22,852 nt of DNA from Alphaproteobacteria bacterium (lineage in GTDB: Bacteria > Pseudomonadota > Alphaproteobacteria > JAEULC01): the NCBI GenBank assembly GCA_020851015.1, contig JADZDN010000182.1:1-22852 (forward strand), read 5' to 3'. Each line of letters starts with the position of its first letter. Position 1 is the first letter of the stretch. The position numbers were made by a program, and so were the translations under genes. Below the pieces are notes generated by a model. The model saw nothing but the letters and a program-made list of their open reading frames with translations, was not told the DNA's origin and searched no databases. Shown here one piece after another: positions 14,602 to 22,335 of this stretch.

Positions 14602-15626
14602 GGGTCCTGGTCGTCAAGACCTCGTCGATCGGCGACGTCATCCACACCCTGCCGGCCCTGACCGACGCGCGCCGCGCCATGCCGGACATCCTGTTCGACT
14701 GGGTGATCGAGGACGAGCTGGCACCGATCCCGCGCTGGCATCCCGCGGTCGATCGCGTGATCACCGTCGCCTATCGCCGCTGGCGCTACCGGCCGGTGCA
14801 GGGAATCTTCGGCGGTGCCCTCGCCGGGTTCCGGGCGCGGCTGCGGCAGCGGCGCTACGACGCGGTGATCGACGCCCAGGCGCTCTACAAGAGCGGCGTC
14901 ATCACCGCGATGGCCGACGGGCCGAAGCACGGCTACGACCTGGCCTCGTGCCGCGAGAAGCTGGCGCCGCTCGCCTATGACCGGCGCTACCGCGTGCCGC
15001 GCGATGGCCACGCGATCCAGCGCACCCGCCGCCTGTTCGCCCTGGCGCTCGGCTACCCGGTGCCGCAAGGCGTGCCGGACTACGGTCTCGATCCGGCACG
15101 CCTGCCCGCGGCGGACCTGCCGCGGCCCTTCGTGCTGCTGCTGCACGGCACGAAGTGGCGCACCAAGCTGTGGTCGCCGGAACGCTGGCGCGAGCTCGGG
15201 CGCATCGCCACCGGCGACGGCCATGTCGTGTGCCTGCCGTGGCAGACCCAGGGCGAGCGCCGCCGCGCCGAGGCGGTGGCGGGCGCGGTGCCCGGCGCGC
15301 GCGTGCTGCCGCCGGCCGATCTCGACCACGTCGCCGGAGTCCTGGCGCGCGCCGCCGGTGTCGTCGCGGTCGATACCGGCCTGGCGCACCTCGCCGCCGC
15401 GCTGTCGGTGCCCACCGTGGCGCTCTACGGCCCGACCGGGCCGGGGCGTACCGGCACGCTGGGCGCGCGGCAGGTCCATGCGGTGGCAGCCAAGCCCTGC
15501 GCGCCGTGCCGCAACAAGATCTGCAACTACACCGGCAATGCCCACGCGCCCTCGCCCTGCCTGGACGCGATGACGCCGGAGGACGTGTGGCGCAGCCTGC
15601 GCGAGGCGATGCGCGGGAACGGATGA
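14598..15626 (+). CDS. waaC: LPS heptosyltransferase I
   Basis: A family 9 GT-B enzyme of 342 residues that transfers the first heptose from ADP-heptose to Kdo2-lipid A. The N-terminus VRVLVVKTSSIGDVIHTLPA with Asp13 is the WaaC signature. The donor half has LLHGTKWRTKLWSPERW (181-197), VAVDTGLAHLAAALSVPTVA (256-275) and YGPTGPGRTG (277-286). The HGT/SR-type motif and YGPT(D/G)P loop separate it from WaaF. The start is GTG 14598, overlapping the waaF stop, with GGAGGAAG just upstream. The tail has a CAPCRNKIC cysteine cluster (301-309) as in waaF relatives. Being directly next to waaF fits the order of the two heptose additions. Confidence 0.94.
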   Translation: MRVLVVKTSSIGDVIHTLPALTDARRAMPDILFDWVIEDELAPIPRWHPAVDRVITVAYRRWRYRPVQGIFGGALAGFRARLRQRRYDAVIDAQALYKSGVITAMADGPKHGYDLASCREKLAPLAYDRRYRVPRDGHAIQRTRRLFALALGYPVPQGVPDYGLDPARLPAADLPRPFVLLLHGTKWRTKLWSPERWRELGRIATGDGHVVCLPWQTQGERRRAEAVAGAVPGARVLPPADLDHVAGVLARAAGVVAVDTGLAHLAAALSVPTVALYGPTGPGRTGTLGARQVHAVAAKPCAPCRNKICNYTGNAHAPSPCLDAMTPEDVWRSLREAMRGNG

Positions 15627-16744
15627 AGATCGCCGTCGCCCTGTTCGCGTATTTTCCGCAAGGCGGGATGCAGCGCGACTGCCTGGCGGTCGCGCAGGGC
15701 CTGGCCGCGCGCGGGAACGCCCTCACGATCTACACGCGAAGCTGGCGTGGGTCTCGACCCGACGGAATCGACGTCGAGCTTCTGCCGGCGCGCGGGCTGA
15801 CCAACCATGCCCGCAATGCCGCCTTCGCGCGCGGCTTCGCCAAGGCCATCACGCGGGACCGAGCCGATTTCGTGCTGGGCTTCGACCGCATGCCGGGGCT
15901 CGATGCCTACTTCATGGCCGACCGCTGCTATGCCGGCCGCATCGCCTCGCGCCCGGCATTGCACCGCCTGACCCCACGCGCGCGCGCGATGCTGGCGATG
16001 GAGGAAGCGGTATTCGGCACGGGATCGCGCGCGGAAATCCTGTTGCTGGTCGAGGCCGAGGAGGCGACGATTCACCGCCACTACGCGACGCCGCCGGAGC
16101 GCTTTCACCGGATCCCGCCGATCGTCGATGCCGCCTTCCATCGCCCACCGGACGCGGTGAAACGGCGCGCCACGACGCGCGGGTCGCTGGGGCTGGCGCC
16201 GGACGATCTCGCGCTGCTGTTCGTCGCCGCGCGCTTCCACACCAAGGGGCTGGACCGCGCGCTCCATGCCGTCGCCACCCTGCCCGAGGGGTTGCGGCTT
16301 CGCACGCGGCTGCTCGTCGTGGGCGGCGACGATCCCCAGCGCTATCGGCGCCACGCCGGCGCGCGGCAGGCGCGGTTCCTCGGCGTGCGCGACGACCTGC
16401 CGGACCTGATGTGGGCGGCCGACCTGCTGCTGCATCCCGCGCGCGAGGAGCTGGCCGGCAAGGTGCTGGTCGAGGCGCTGGCGGCGGACCTGCCGGTGCT
16501 GTGCTCGGGCATCGCCGGCTACGCGGCGCACGTCGCGCGCGCCGATGCGGGCTGCGTGCTCGCCGAGCCGTTCGTGCAGGCCGATCTCGACCGCGCGCTG
16601 GCGGCGATGCTGCCCCGGCTGCCGACCGCGCCCTGGTCCGCGAACGGCGCAGCCTATGCGGCGCGCACGCCGGGCTTCGGCCAGGGCATCGCGGTCGCGG
16701 TCGATACGATCGACCGGCTGGCGCGGGAGCGTGGCCGGCGATGA
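15623..16744 (+). CDS. waaG: LPS core glucosyltransferase I-like, GT4
   Basis: A GT-B, family 4 enzyme of 373 residues, resembling E. coli WaaG (RfaG), which adds glucose from UDP-glucose to heptose II. Matching stretches are the N-terminal FPQGGMQRDCLAVAQGLAARG (11-31), GFDRMPGLDAYFMADRCYA (86-104), the hinge ERFHRIPPIVD (159-169), VAARFHTKGLDRALHAVATL (201-220), and HPAREELAGKVLVEALAADL (271-290) with the retaining GT4 EX7E pair Glu276/Glu284. ADLLLHP precedes that pair, as in WaaG. The sugar donor could differ from glucose. ATGA overlaps join it to waaC and waaP on either side, so the four genes are likely co-translated. Confidence 0.92.
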   Translation: MKIAVALFAYFPQGGMQRDCLAVAQGLAARGNALTIYTRSWRGSRPDGIDVELLPARGLTNHARNAAFARGFAKAITRDRADFVLGFDRMPGLDAYFMADRCYAGRIASRPALHRLTPRARAMLAMEEAVFGTGSRAEILLLVEAEEATIHRHYATPPERFHRIPPIVDAAFHRPPDAVKRRATTRGSLGLAPDDLALLFVAARFHTKGLDRALHAVATLPEGLRLRTRLLVVGGDDPQRYRRHAGARQARFLGVRDDLPDLMWAADLLLHPAREELAGKVLVEALAADLPVLCSGIAGYAAHVARADAGCVLAEPFVQADLDRALAAMLPRLPTAPWSANGAAYAARTPGFGQGIAVAVDTIDRLARERGRR

Positions 16745-17535
16745 CGCCCGTCTTCGTGCTCGATCCCGCTTTCGCGCACCTGCTCGATCCGGCCGAGCGC
16801 AACTTCGACGCGCTGATGGCCATCGACGGCCGCGTCCTGCGCGCCAAGGAAGGGCGGCGAACGATCGCCTTCCGGCGCGGCGGGCGCGAGTTCTACATCA
16901 AGCAGCATCGCGGCGTCGGCTGGCGCGAGATCGCCCGCAACCTGCTGATCGGCAAGCAGCCGGTGCTGGGCGCCCGCAACGAGTGGCTGGCCTTGCAGGC
17001 GTTGGCGGCAGCCGGCATCGGCGCACCCCACGCCGTGGCCTTCGGCGAGCGCGGCAACGATCCCGCCCGTCGGCAGTCCTTCGTGGTGACGGAAGCGCTG
17101 GAGGATGCGGTCACGCTGGAGGACCTGACGCACGAATGGGCGACCCAGCCACCGTCGGTCGCGGACAAGCGTCGCCTGATCGCCGCGGTCGGCGCGATCG
17201 CGCGGCGGATGCATGGCAGCGGCATCAACCATCGCGACTTCTATCTCTGCCACATCCTGAAGAACCGCGATGGCGAGGGGCTTCATCTGCTCGACCTGCA
17301 CCGGGCCGGCTTGCGGGCGGTCGTGCCCCGGCGCTGGCGGGTCAAGGACCTCAGCGGTCTGCTGATGTCGGCCTTGGATATCGGACTGACGCAACGCGAC
17401 CGGCTGCGCTTCGTCGCCGCCTATACGGCCAAGCCCTGGCGGGCGGCCCTGGCCGAGGACCGCACCCTGTGGGAGGCGGTGGCGCGGCGCGCCGAACGCC
17501 TCAAGCGGCGGCTGGCGGGGCGCGATCCGTCCTAG
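16741..17535 (+). CDS. waaP: LPS core heptose(I) kinase
   Basis: A 264-residue protein kinase-like sugar kinase that phosphorylates heptose I with ATP, giving negative charges that bind Mg2+ and stabilise the outer membrane. Visible features are YIKQHRGVGWREIARNLL (52-69) with the ATP-binding Lys54, KQPVLGARNEWLALQ (72-86), FVVTEAL (114-120), the catalytic loop INHRDFYLCH (162-171) with Asp166, DLHRAG (185-190) with the metal-binding Asp185, and VPRRWRVKDLSGL (195-207). These run closely parallel to enterobacterial WaaP. The ATGA start overlaps waaG. Its last 35 bases overlap the end of the convergent ligase-like gene on the other strand; no terminator lies between. Confidence 0.95.
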   Translation: MTPVFVLDPAFAHLLDPAERNFDALMAIDGRVLRAKEGRRTIAFRRGGREFYIKQHRGVGWREIARNLLIGKQPVLGARNEWLALQALAAAGIGAPHAVAFGERGNDPARRQSFVVTEALEDAVTLEDLTHEWATQPPSVADKRRLIAAVGAIARRMHGSGINHRDFYLCHILKNRDGEGLHLLDLHRAGLRAVVPRRWRVKDLSGLLMSALDIGLTQRDRLRFVAAYTAKPWRAALAEDRTLWEAVARRAERLKRRLAGRDPS

Positions 17536-18634
17536 CGAAGGCGACGCCGGCCAGCAGCGCCGCCACGATCAGCGCGAAGCTCCGCTGGAAATGGAAATCG
17601 TCGATCATCTGCCCGGCCAGGGCGGGGATCAGCGGCACCAGCGCCGCCGGCCGCGCGCGCCGCAGGCATGCGACCAAGCAGGCCAGTGCCAGGATCAGGC
17701 CGACCAGCCCGAACTCGGCCGCCCAGGTCAGCGCGACGTTGTGCGCGTGTCGATGCGGCTGGCCGGTCAGCAGCACGCCGGTGCCTACGCCGGCCCAGGG
17801 ATGATCGGCGATCTGGCCCACCGTCTGCCGCCAGGCATGCAGGCGCACGTCGAGCGTGGTGCCGAAGCCCTGCGTCTCGTTGGCGTGGGTCAGCCGCCCG
17901 GTCGCGGCCAGGTAGGCGATGCCCGCGCCGATCGCCGCCGCCAGCAGCAGCGCAAGCCCGCGCATCAGCCAGGCGCCGCGCCCGCCCAGCGCGATGGCGG
18001 CCAGCGCCAGCGCGCCAAGCCCGGCGACGCCGAAGGCATTGCGGCTCTCGCTCATCGCCACCTGGAACAGGAACAGCGCCGCCGCCGCGGCAAGAACCGG
18101 GGCGGACAGCCGCCCGGCCTGCCACAATGCGATCGCCAGGCAGAACCCGGTCGCCATGACGATGCCGTAGACATTGGGATTGTTGAACACCAGCGACCAG
18201 CGTCCGGCGAAAGCCTCGTCCGGGCGGAACACTTTCAGGAAGTCGCCATAGAGCACCGTCGCGGGGACGAGCAGCAGCAGGCTTGCCGCCACGAGGAAGC
18301 CGAGGATGAGCCGGTGATCCTCGCTGGCGGCACGGCCATGGGCGGCCATCGCGCCGGCGGCAAGGAACAGCGCGAAGACGCCGGCGTACTGCACCAGGAA
18401 CTGCAGCGCCAGTCGGTCGCCGCGCCACAGCGAGAGGGCGGCGATCCAGGCGAACAGCGCGGCCGCGGTCGCCGCAACGTCGGGCCGCCGGCGCACCGCC
18501 TCGGCAAGGCCGCGTCCGTTCGCAGCCAGAAACAGCGCCAGGATGGCGAGGATCGTGCGGTCGTAGCGGATCAGCGACAGCGCGAGGACCGCCAGCAATA
18601 CGGCCGGATAAATCTGTCGCGCCAGATCCGTCAT
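17501..18634 (-). CDS. O-antigen ligase family (WaaL/Wzy_C-like) membrane protein
   Basis: A 377-residue inner-membrane protein with about 10-12 hydrophobic segments in a row, beginning IYPAVLLAVLALSLI. The Wzy_C (PF04932) region has AMSESRNAFGVAGLGALALA, then a large periplasmic loop with RLHAWRQTVGQIADHPWAGVGTG split over it, and HAHNVAL at about 297-303, followed by AEFGLVGLILAL. The HxHN with a nearby EFG-x-x-G is the family hallmark; the His is the likely catalytic residue in WaaL. These enzymes join a polyprenyl-linked glycan to the lipid A core on the periplasmic side; polymerases of the Wzy type look similar and cannot be excluded. The start ATG 18634 overlaps the GT2 stop by ATGA. 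It is the last gene of the msbA operon and ends inside waaP. Confidence 0.85.
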   Translation of the reverse strand: MTDLARQIYPAVLLAVLALSLIRYDRTILAILALFLAANGRGLAEAVRRRPDVAATAAALFAWIAALSLWRGDRLALQFLVQYAGVFALFLAAGAMAAHGRAASEDHRLILGFLVAASLLLLVPATVLYGDFLKVFRPDEAFAGRWSLVFNNPNVYGIVMATGFCLAIALWQAGRLSAPVLAAAAALFLFQVAMSESRNAFGVAGLGALALAAIALGGRGAWLMRGLALLLAAAIGAGIAYLAATGRLTHANETQGFGTTLDVRLHAWRQTVGQIADHPWAGVGTGVLLTGQPHRHAHNVALTWAAEFGLVGLILALACLVACLRRARPAALVPLIPALAGQMIDDFHFQRSFALIVAALLAGVAFARTDRAPPAAA

Positions 18635-19557
18635 GGCGGCGTCCGCCGGCCGAACGCCGCCAGCATCGCCGACAATGCGCGCCCGATATAGCGCGGCCGC
18701 AAGGCCCGGCGCGGCACCAGGCGCAGCGCGCGGCGGTAGTGGCGCAAGGCGCGCGCGCCGTCGCCCGCCCGCTGGAACAGGCGGAACAGGGTCAGATGCG
18801 TCAGGCCCTCGTAGGTCGGCCTCCAGACCATCATCGCGGGCGGCAGCAGGGCCGGATCGAAGATGCGGTCCACCGTGGCGAGCAGGTCCTGCCAGCGCTC
18901 GAGCCCGCGGCGCATCGACTTCGCGCCATCCTCGCCGATCTCCGCCACCGGGTCGGGGAAGCAGGCCGCGTCGAACAGCGCCAGCGCCTGGGCATGCACC
19001 ACCAGGTCCTCGGCGATGCGCAGTTCCTCGGGCCAGGACAGGCGGTCGAACACGCGGCGCGCGAAGACGGCGCAGCCCTGCGCGATGGTCGGCCGCGCGC
19101 GGGTGACGTAGTCGGCGAAGTCGCGCGCGCGGTCGCCGGCCAGCGGCGGCGGCGACATCAGGCGCGTGCGGTAGTGCGTGTGCTCGATCCGCCCGCCGAA
19201 CACCATGTCGACCGGGCGGCGCGCCAGTTCGGCCTTGAACCGGTTCAGCGCGCCGGGAAACAGGCGGTCGTCGGCGTCGAGGAAATAGAGATAGGCGCCG
19301 AACGATGCCCGCACGCCGGCATTGCGCGCCGCGCTCGGCCCCTTGTTCTCCTGGCGTACGACGACCAGCGGCAACGGGAAGGACGAGCGCAGCGTTTCCA
19401 GCCGCGCCGCCGTGTCGTCGGTCGAACCGTCGTCGACCACCACCACCTCGACGTCCCGGTCGCCCTGCGACGAGACCGATTCCAGCGCCCGCAGCAGCGC
19501 GGTCGAATGGTTGTGGGTCGGGATGATCACGCTCATCCAGGGCGCGGCCGCGGCCAT
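18631..19557 (-). CDS. Family 2 glycosyltransferase (GT-A)
   Basis: A 308-residue cytosolic GT2 enzyme using a nucleotide-sugar. The GT-A core begins MSVIIPTHNHSTALLRALES (8-27). It has VVVVDDGSTDDTAARLETL (38-56), ENKGPSAARNAGV (70-82) and the metal-binding FLDADD (92-97). A later ELRIAEDLVVHAQAL segment carries the ED pair that often serves as the base/acceptor motif. The C-terminal 60 residues are basic, which fits loose membrane attachment. No sugar specificity can be read. The start at 19557 lies six bases after the PAP2 stop; an ATG at 19536 beginning MSVIIPTHN would also fit. It is joined by overlap to the ligase-like gene, suggesting it works on core or O-antigen. Confidence 0.9.
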   Translation of the reverse strand: MAAAAPWMSVIIPTHNHSTALLRALESVSSQGDRDVEVVVVDDGSTDDTAARLETLRSSFPLPLVVVRQENKGPSAARNAGVRASFGAYLYFLDADDRLFPGALNRFKAELARRPVDMVFGGRIEHTHYRTRLMSPPPLAGDRARDFADYVTRARPTIAQGCAVFARRVFDRLSWPEELRIAEDLVVHAQALALFDAACFPDPVAEIGEDGAKSMRRGLERWQDLLATVDRIFDPALLPPAMMVWRPTYEGLTHLTLFRLFQRAGDGARALRHYRRALRLVPRRALRPRYIGRALSAMLAAFGRRTPP

Positions 19558-19563
19558 GGCGGC

Positions 19564-20289
19564 CTAGCGCGCGCCCGTGCGCGGCTCGGGCTTGAGGATC
19601 AGCGCCGCCAGGGCCCAGGCGATGCCGACCACGACGAAGCCGGCGAAGATCACGTCGCTGAGGAAATGCGCACCCTGGACCATGCGCATCGCCCCGATGC
19701 CCAGGGCCGCCGCCGTCACCGCCGCCAGCGCCGCGCGACGCCGCGTCCCGTGCAGCAGGAAGGCGAGCGGCGCGAAGCCGAAGGCCAGCGCGGCATGGCC
19801 CGAGACGAACGAGCAGTTGGTGGCGCACTGGTCCGCCGGCTGGAAGGCCGGCGTGAAACGCTGCGTGCCGCCGAATTCGACGATCTCGCGCGGCCGGGCG
19901 CGCCCCCAGTGGTCCTTGAACCCGATCTCCGCGACCAGCCCCGGCCCCAGGCCCAGGGCCAGCAGCACGTAGATCGCCGCCCGGCAGTCAAGCCCCAGCA
20001 GCCGCGTACCGCGCAGCGCGTTCAAGACGCCGACCGCCGCCACGCCGGCCGCCGTCGCGTAGACCAGCGGCCGCAGCCCGACATAGATCGGCCAGAACCA
20101 GCCCGTGGGCGGCTGGAAGCGCCCGCCCTGCGCGTCCCAGAGCCAGCGCGCGACGACCAGGTCGATCTCGGGGTGCAGGAGAAACGGCATCGCGCAGATC
20201 GCCGACGCCGCGACGAAGATCAGCGCTGCGCCGCGCCCCAGGCCACGGCCAAGGCCCGACGCATCCGCGGCATCGGCCCGCGCCACCAT
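19564..20289 (-). CDS. PAP2-family phosphatase, possible lipid A or undecaprenyl-diphosphate phosphatase
   Basis: A 241-residue integral membrane phosphatase with about six hydrophobic segments. All three PAP2 motifs are present: KDHWGRARP (125-133, the K-x6-RP motif), FVSGH (161-165) in place of the usual PSGH, and RMVQGAHFLSD (202-212, the R-x5-H-x3-D motif). Thus Lys125, Arg132, His165, Arg202, His208 and Asp212 are intact. A CATNC segment (155-159) just before SGH could carry a disulfide in the periplasm, as the active site of this family faces that side. It sits three bases after msbA, which suggests lipid A (LpxE or LpxF type) as substrate; a general lipid or undecaprenyl diphosphate role is equally allowed by the motifs. 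Confidence 0.88.
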   Translation of the reverse strand: MVARADAADASGLGRGLGRGAALIFVAASAICAMPFLLHPEIDLVVARWLWDAQGGRFQPPTGWFWPIYVGLRPLVYATAAGVAAVGVLNALRGTRLLGLDCRAAIYVLLALGLGPGLVAEIGFKDHWGRARPREIVEFGGTQRFTPAFQPADQCATNCSFVSGHAALAFGFAPLAFLLHGTRRRAALAAVTAAALGIGAMRMVQGAHFLSDVIFAGFVVVGIAWALAALILKPEPRTGAR

Positions 20290-20292
20290 GCC

Positions 20293-22092
20293 TCACGCAC
20301 CGGCCGCGGCCGTCGGCGCCGCCGCGCCATCGCCCGCGCCGGCCTGCTGGGCATAGAGCCGCGCGTAGTAGCCGCGCCGCACCAGGAGCTGGGCGTGCCG
20401 GCCCGATTCGACGATGCGACCGGCCACCAGCACATGGATCTCGTCGGCGTCGCTGACCGTGCTCAGGCGGTGCGACACGATCACCGTGGTGCGTCCGCGC
20501 ATCGCGCGCTGCAACGCGCGTTTCACCGCCAGCTCGGATTCGCCGTCGAGCGACGAGGTCGCCTCGTCCAGCAGCAGGATCGGCGCATCCTTCAGGATCG
20601 CGCGCGCGATCGCGATGCGCTGGCGCTGGCCGCCCGACAGCTTGACCCCGCGCTCGCCGACGAGGGTGTCGTAGCCCTGGGGCAGCGCTTCGATGAACTG
20701 CGCGGCATCGGCCGCCCGCGCGGCGGCCTTGACGGCCTCGTCGTCGGCGTCCGGGCGGCCATAGGCGATGTTGGCGCGGATCGTATCGTCGAACAGGATC
20801 GTGTCCTGCGTCACCAGGCCGATCGCCGCGCGCAGGCTGGCCAGGCTGACCGCGCGCACGTCCTGCCCGTCGATCAGGACGCGGCCCTGCGCCGGATCGT
20901 AGAGCCGCGCGATCAGGTTGAGCACGGTCGACTTGCCGGCGCCGGACGGCCCGACCAGCGCCACCGCCTTGCCGGGCGCGACCGTGAGGTCGAACCCGTC
21001 GAGCACCCCGCGCTCGGCGTCATAGGCGAAGCCCACGCGCTCGAACCGCACCCCGCCGCCGGCGACCTCGAGCGCCGGTGCGCCGGGCTCGGCCACGATA
21101 TCCGGCTGGATCGCCAGCGCATCGCGGATGCGCTCGGCCGCCGCCATGCCTTCCTGGAACGAGGCATTGAGCTGCGCCAGCCGCTTGAGCGGCCGGTAGC
21201 ACAGCACCAGCGCGGCCAGGAACGACGCCAGCGCGCCCAGGGTCAGGTCGCCCTGCCCCGCGCGCCAGCCGCCATAGAGAATGGTGAGCGCCAGCGCGAC
21301 GCCGGTCAGCACCTCGGTCATCGGCGAGGTGAGGTAGCGGTTGCGCGCCATGCGCATGCACCATTTGCGCCGCGCCTCGGCGATCGTCTGCGCGCGCGCC
21401 ACCTCGCGCGCCTCGGCGTCGTAGACCTTGACCAGCCGCGCGCCGGCAAAGGCCTCGCCGAAGCGGGCGATCATCTGCTCGGTCTCCTCCAGCATGCCCG
21501 AGGAGGCCAGGCGCGAGCGCCGGCCGATCTTGCGCATCCCGATGCCGAGCGCCGGCAGGATCAGGATCGTGGCCAGCGTCATCTTCCAGTCGCGCAGCAG
21601 CATGACCGCGGTCAGGAACACGACCATCAGCAGGTCGCGCAGGATGCCCACCAGCAGGTCGGAGACCGCGGCCTCAAGCTGCATCGAGTCGTAGACGCAG
21701 CGCGACACCAGCTTGCCCGAGTTGACTTCGCTCAGCCGCCGCAGGTCGGCGCGCACGAAATGCTCGAACAGCTCGACCTGCAGCCCCGCCGTCACGCGCT
21801 GGCCGACCGACTGCAGCAGCATGTTCTGGGCATAGAGCGCCGCCCCGTTGACCGAAACGATCGCCAGCACCGCCAGCGGGATGAGAAGCTGCATGGTCTG
21901 GTCGCGGTTCTGGAACACCTCGTCGAGCGCCGGCTTGGCAAGCCAGGCGAAGCCGGCGGCGGTGGCCGCGGTGACCACCATGCAGAGCCCGGCCAGCGCC
22001 AGCCGGCCGAACTGGGAACGCCCGTAGCGCCGCGCCAGCCAGGCCAGCAGCGCGCGCGTATCCGGCTTCATCAACGACAGCGAGTCGGTCAA
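20293..22092 (-). CDS. msbA: MsbA-type lipid A/core flippase, ABC exporter half-transporter
   Basis: A half-transporter of about 599 residues with an exporter membrane domain (six helices) and a C-terminal ATPase; it acts as a homodimer to flip lipid A-core across the inner membrane. Counted from the internal Met at 22071, the ATPase has Walker [10 protein letters not shown] (374-382), Q-loop Gln422, signature LSGGQ (478-482), Walker B ILLLDE (498-503) and H-loop His534. The start is taken as TTG 22092, which has GAAGGGG upstream; the ATG at 22071 (MKPDTRALL) lacks a ribosome binding site but is a fair alternative. The much longer open frame to 22824 is an artefact of the opposite gene. Exporters of this family also move drugs and lipids; the LPS neighbours make MsbA the best reading. 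Confidence 0.9.
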   Translation of the reverse strand: MTDSLSLMKPDTRALLAWLARRYGRSQFGRLALAGLCMVVTAATAAGFAWLAKPALDEVFQNRDQTMQLLIPLAVLAIVSVNGAALYAQNMLLQSVGQRVTAGLQVELFEHFVRADLRRLSEVNSGKLVSRCVYDSMQLEAAVSDLLVGILRDLLMVVFLTAVMLLRDWKMTLATILILPALGIGMRKIGRRSRLASSGMLEETEQMIARFGEAFAGARLVKVYDAEAREVARAQTIAEARRKWCMRMARNRYLTSPMTEVLTGVALALTILYGGWRAGQGDLTLGALASFLAALVLCYRPLKRLAQLNASFQEGMAAAERIRDALAIQPDIVAEPGAPALEVAGGGVRFERVGFAYDAERGVLDGFDLTVAPGKAVALVGPSGAGKSTVLNLIARLYDPAQGRVLIDGQDVRAVSLASLRAAIGLVTQDTILFDDTIRANIAYGRPDADDEAVKAAARAADAAQFIEALPQGYDTLVGERGVKLSGGQRQRIAIARAILKDAPILLLDEATSSLDGESELAVKRALQRAMRGRTTVIVSHRLSTVSDADEIHVLVAGRIVESGRHAQLLVRRGYYARLYAQQAGAGDGAAAPTAAAGA

Positions 22093-22335
22093 ACCGCGCC
22101 CCTTCGGGTTCGCGAAGCGCCCGCACAATAGCCTCCAGCGCCTTGAGATACCATCGTAATCGCAGGTTGGCGTTGGCCCCGATAGAGCGGATGGTGTATG
22201 GTTCTCCCGGAAGTGGGGGCAGGTTCCGCCGCGTCGTCGTTTTGACGCGTTCCTCGGACTTGGAGGATGATGCGGCGGTTGCCGCCGGATCACCGAAAGC
22301 GGGACGTCCGGGCGGCGGTAGGGGATTGTTCGTTG
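22093..22335. promoter_or_regulatory. Divergent intergenic region between msbA and the oxidoreductase gene
   Basis: The 243 bases between two divergent starts must hold both promoters. A weak plus-strand pair TTGGCC (22173-22178) and TATGGT (22197-22202), 18 bases apart, could serve the oxidoreductase. A short hairpin CGGCGG-TTG-CCGCCG lies at 22273-22287. I see no convincing msbA promoter and no small gene. Confidence 0.35.

Noticed and set aside
18739..22131. A 1130-residue open frame on the plus strand
   Set aside because: It is a shadow of msbA, PAP2 and GT2 on the other strand; its translation is Arg/Gln/His-rich with no domain, as expected from the antisense of high-GC codons.
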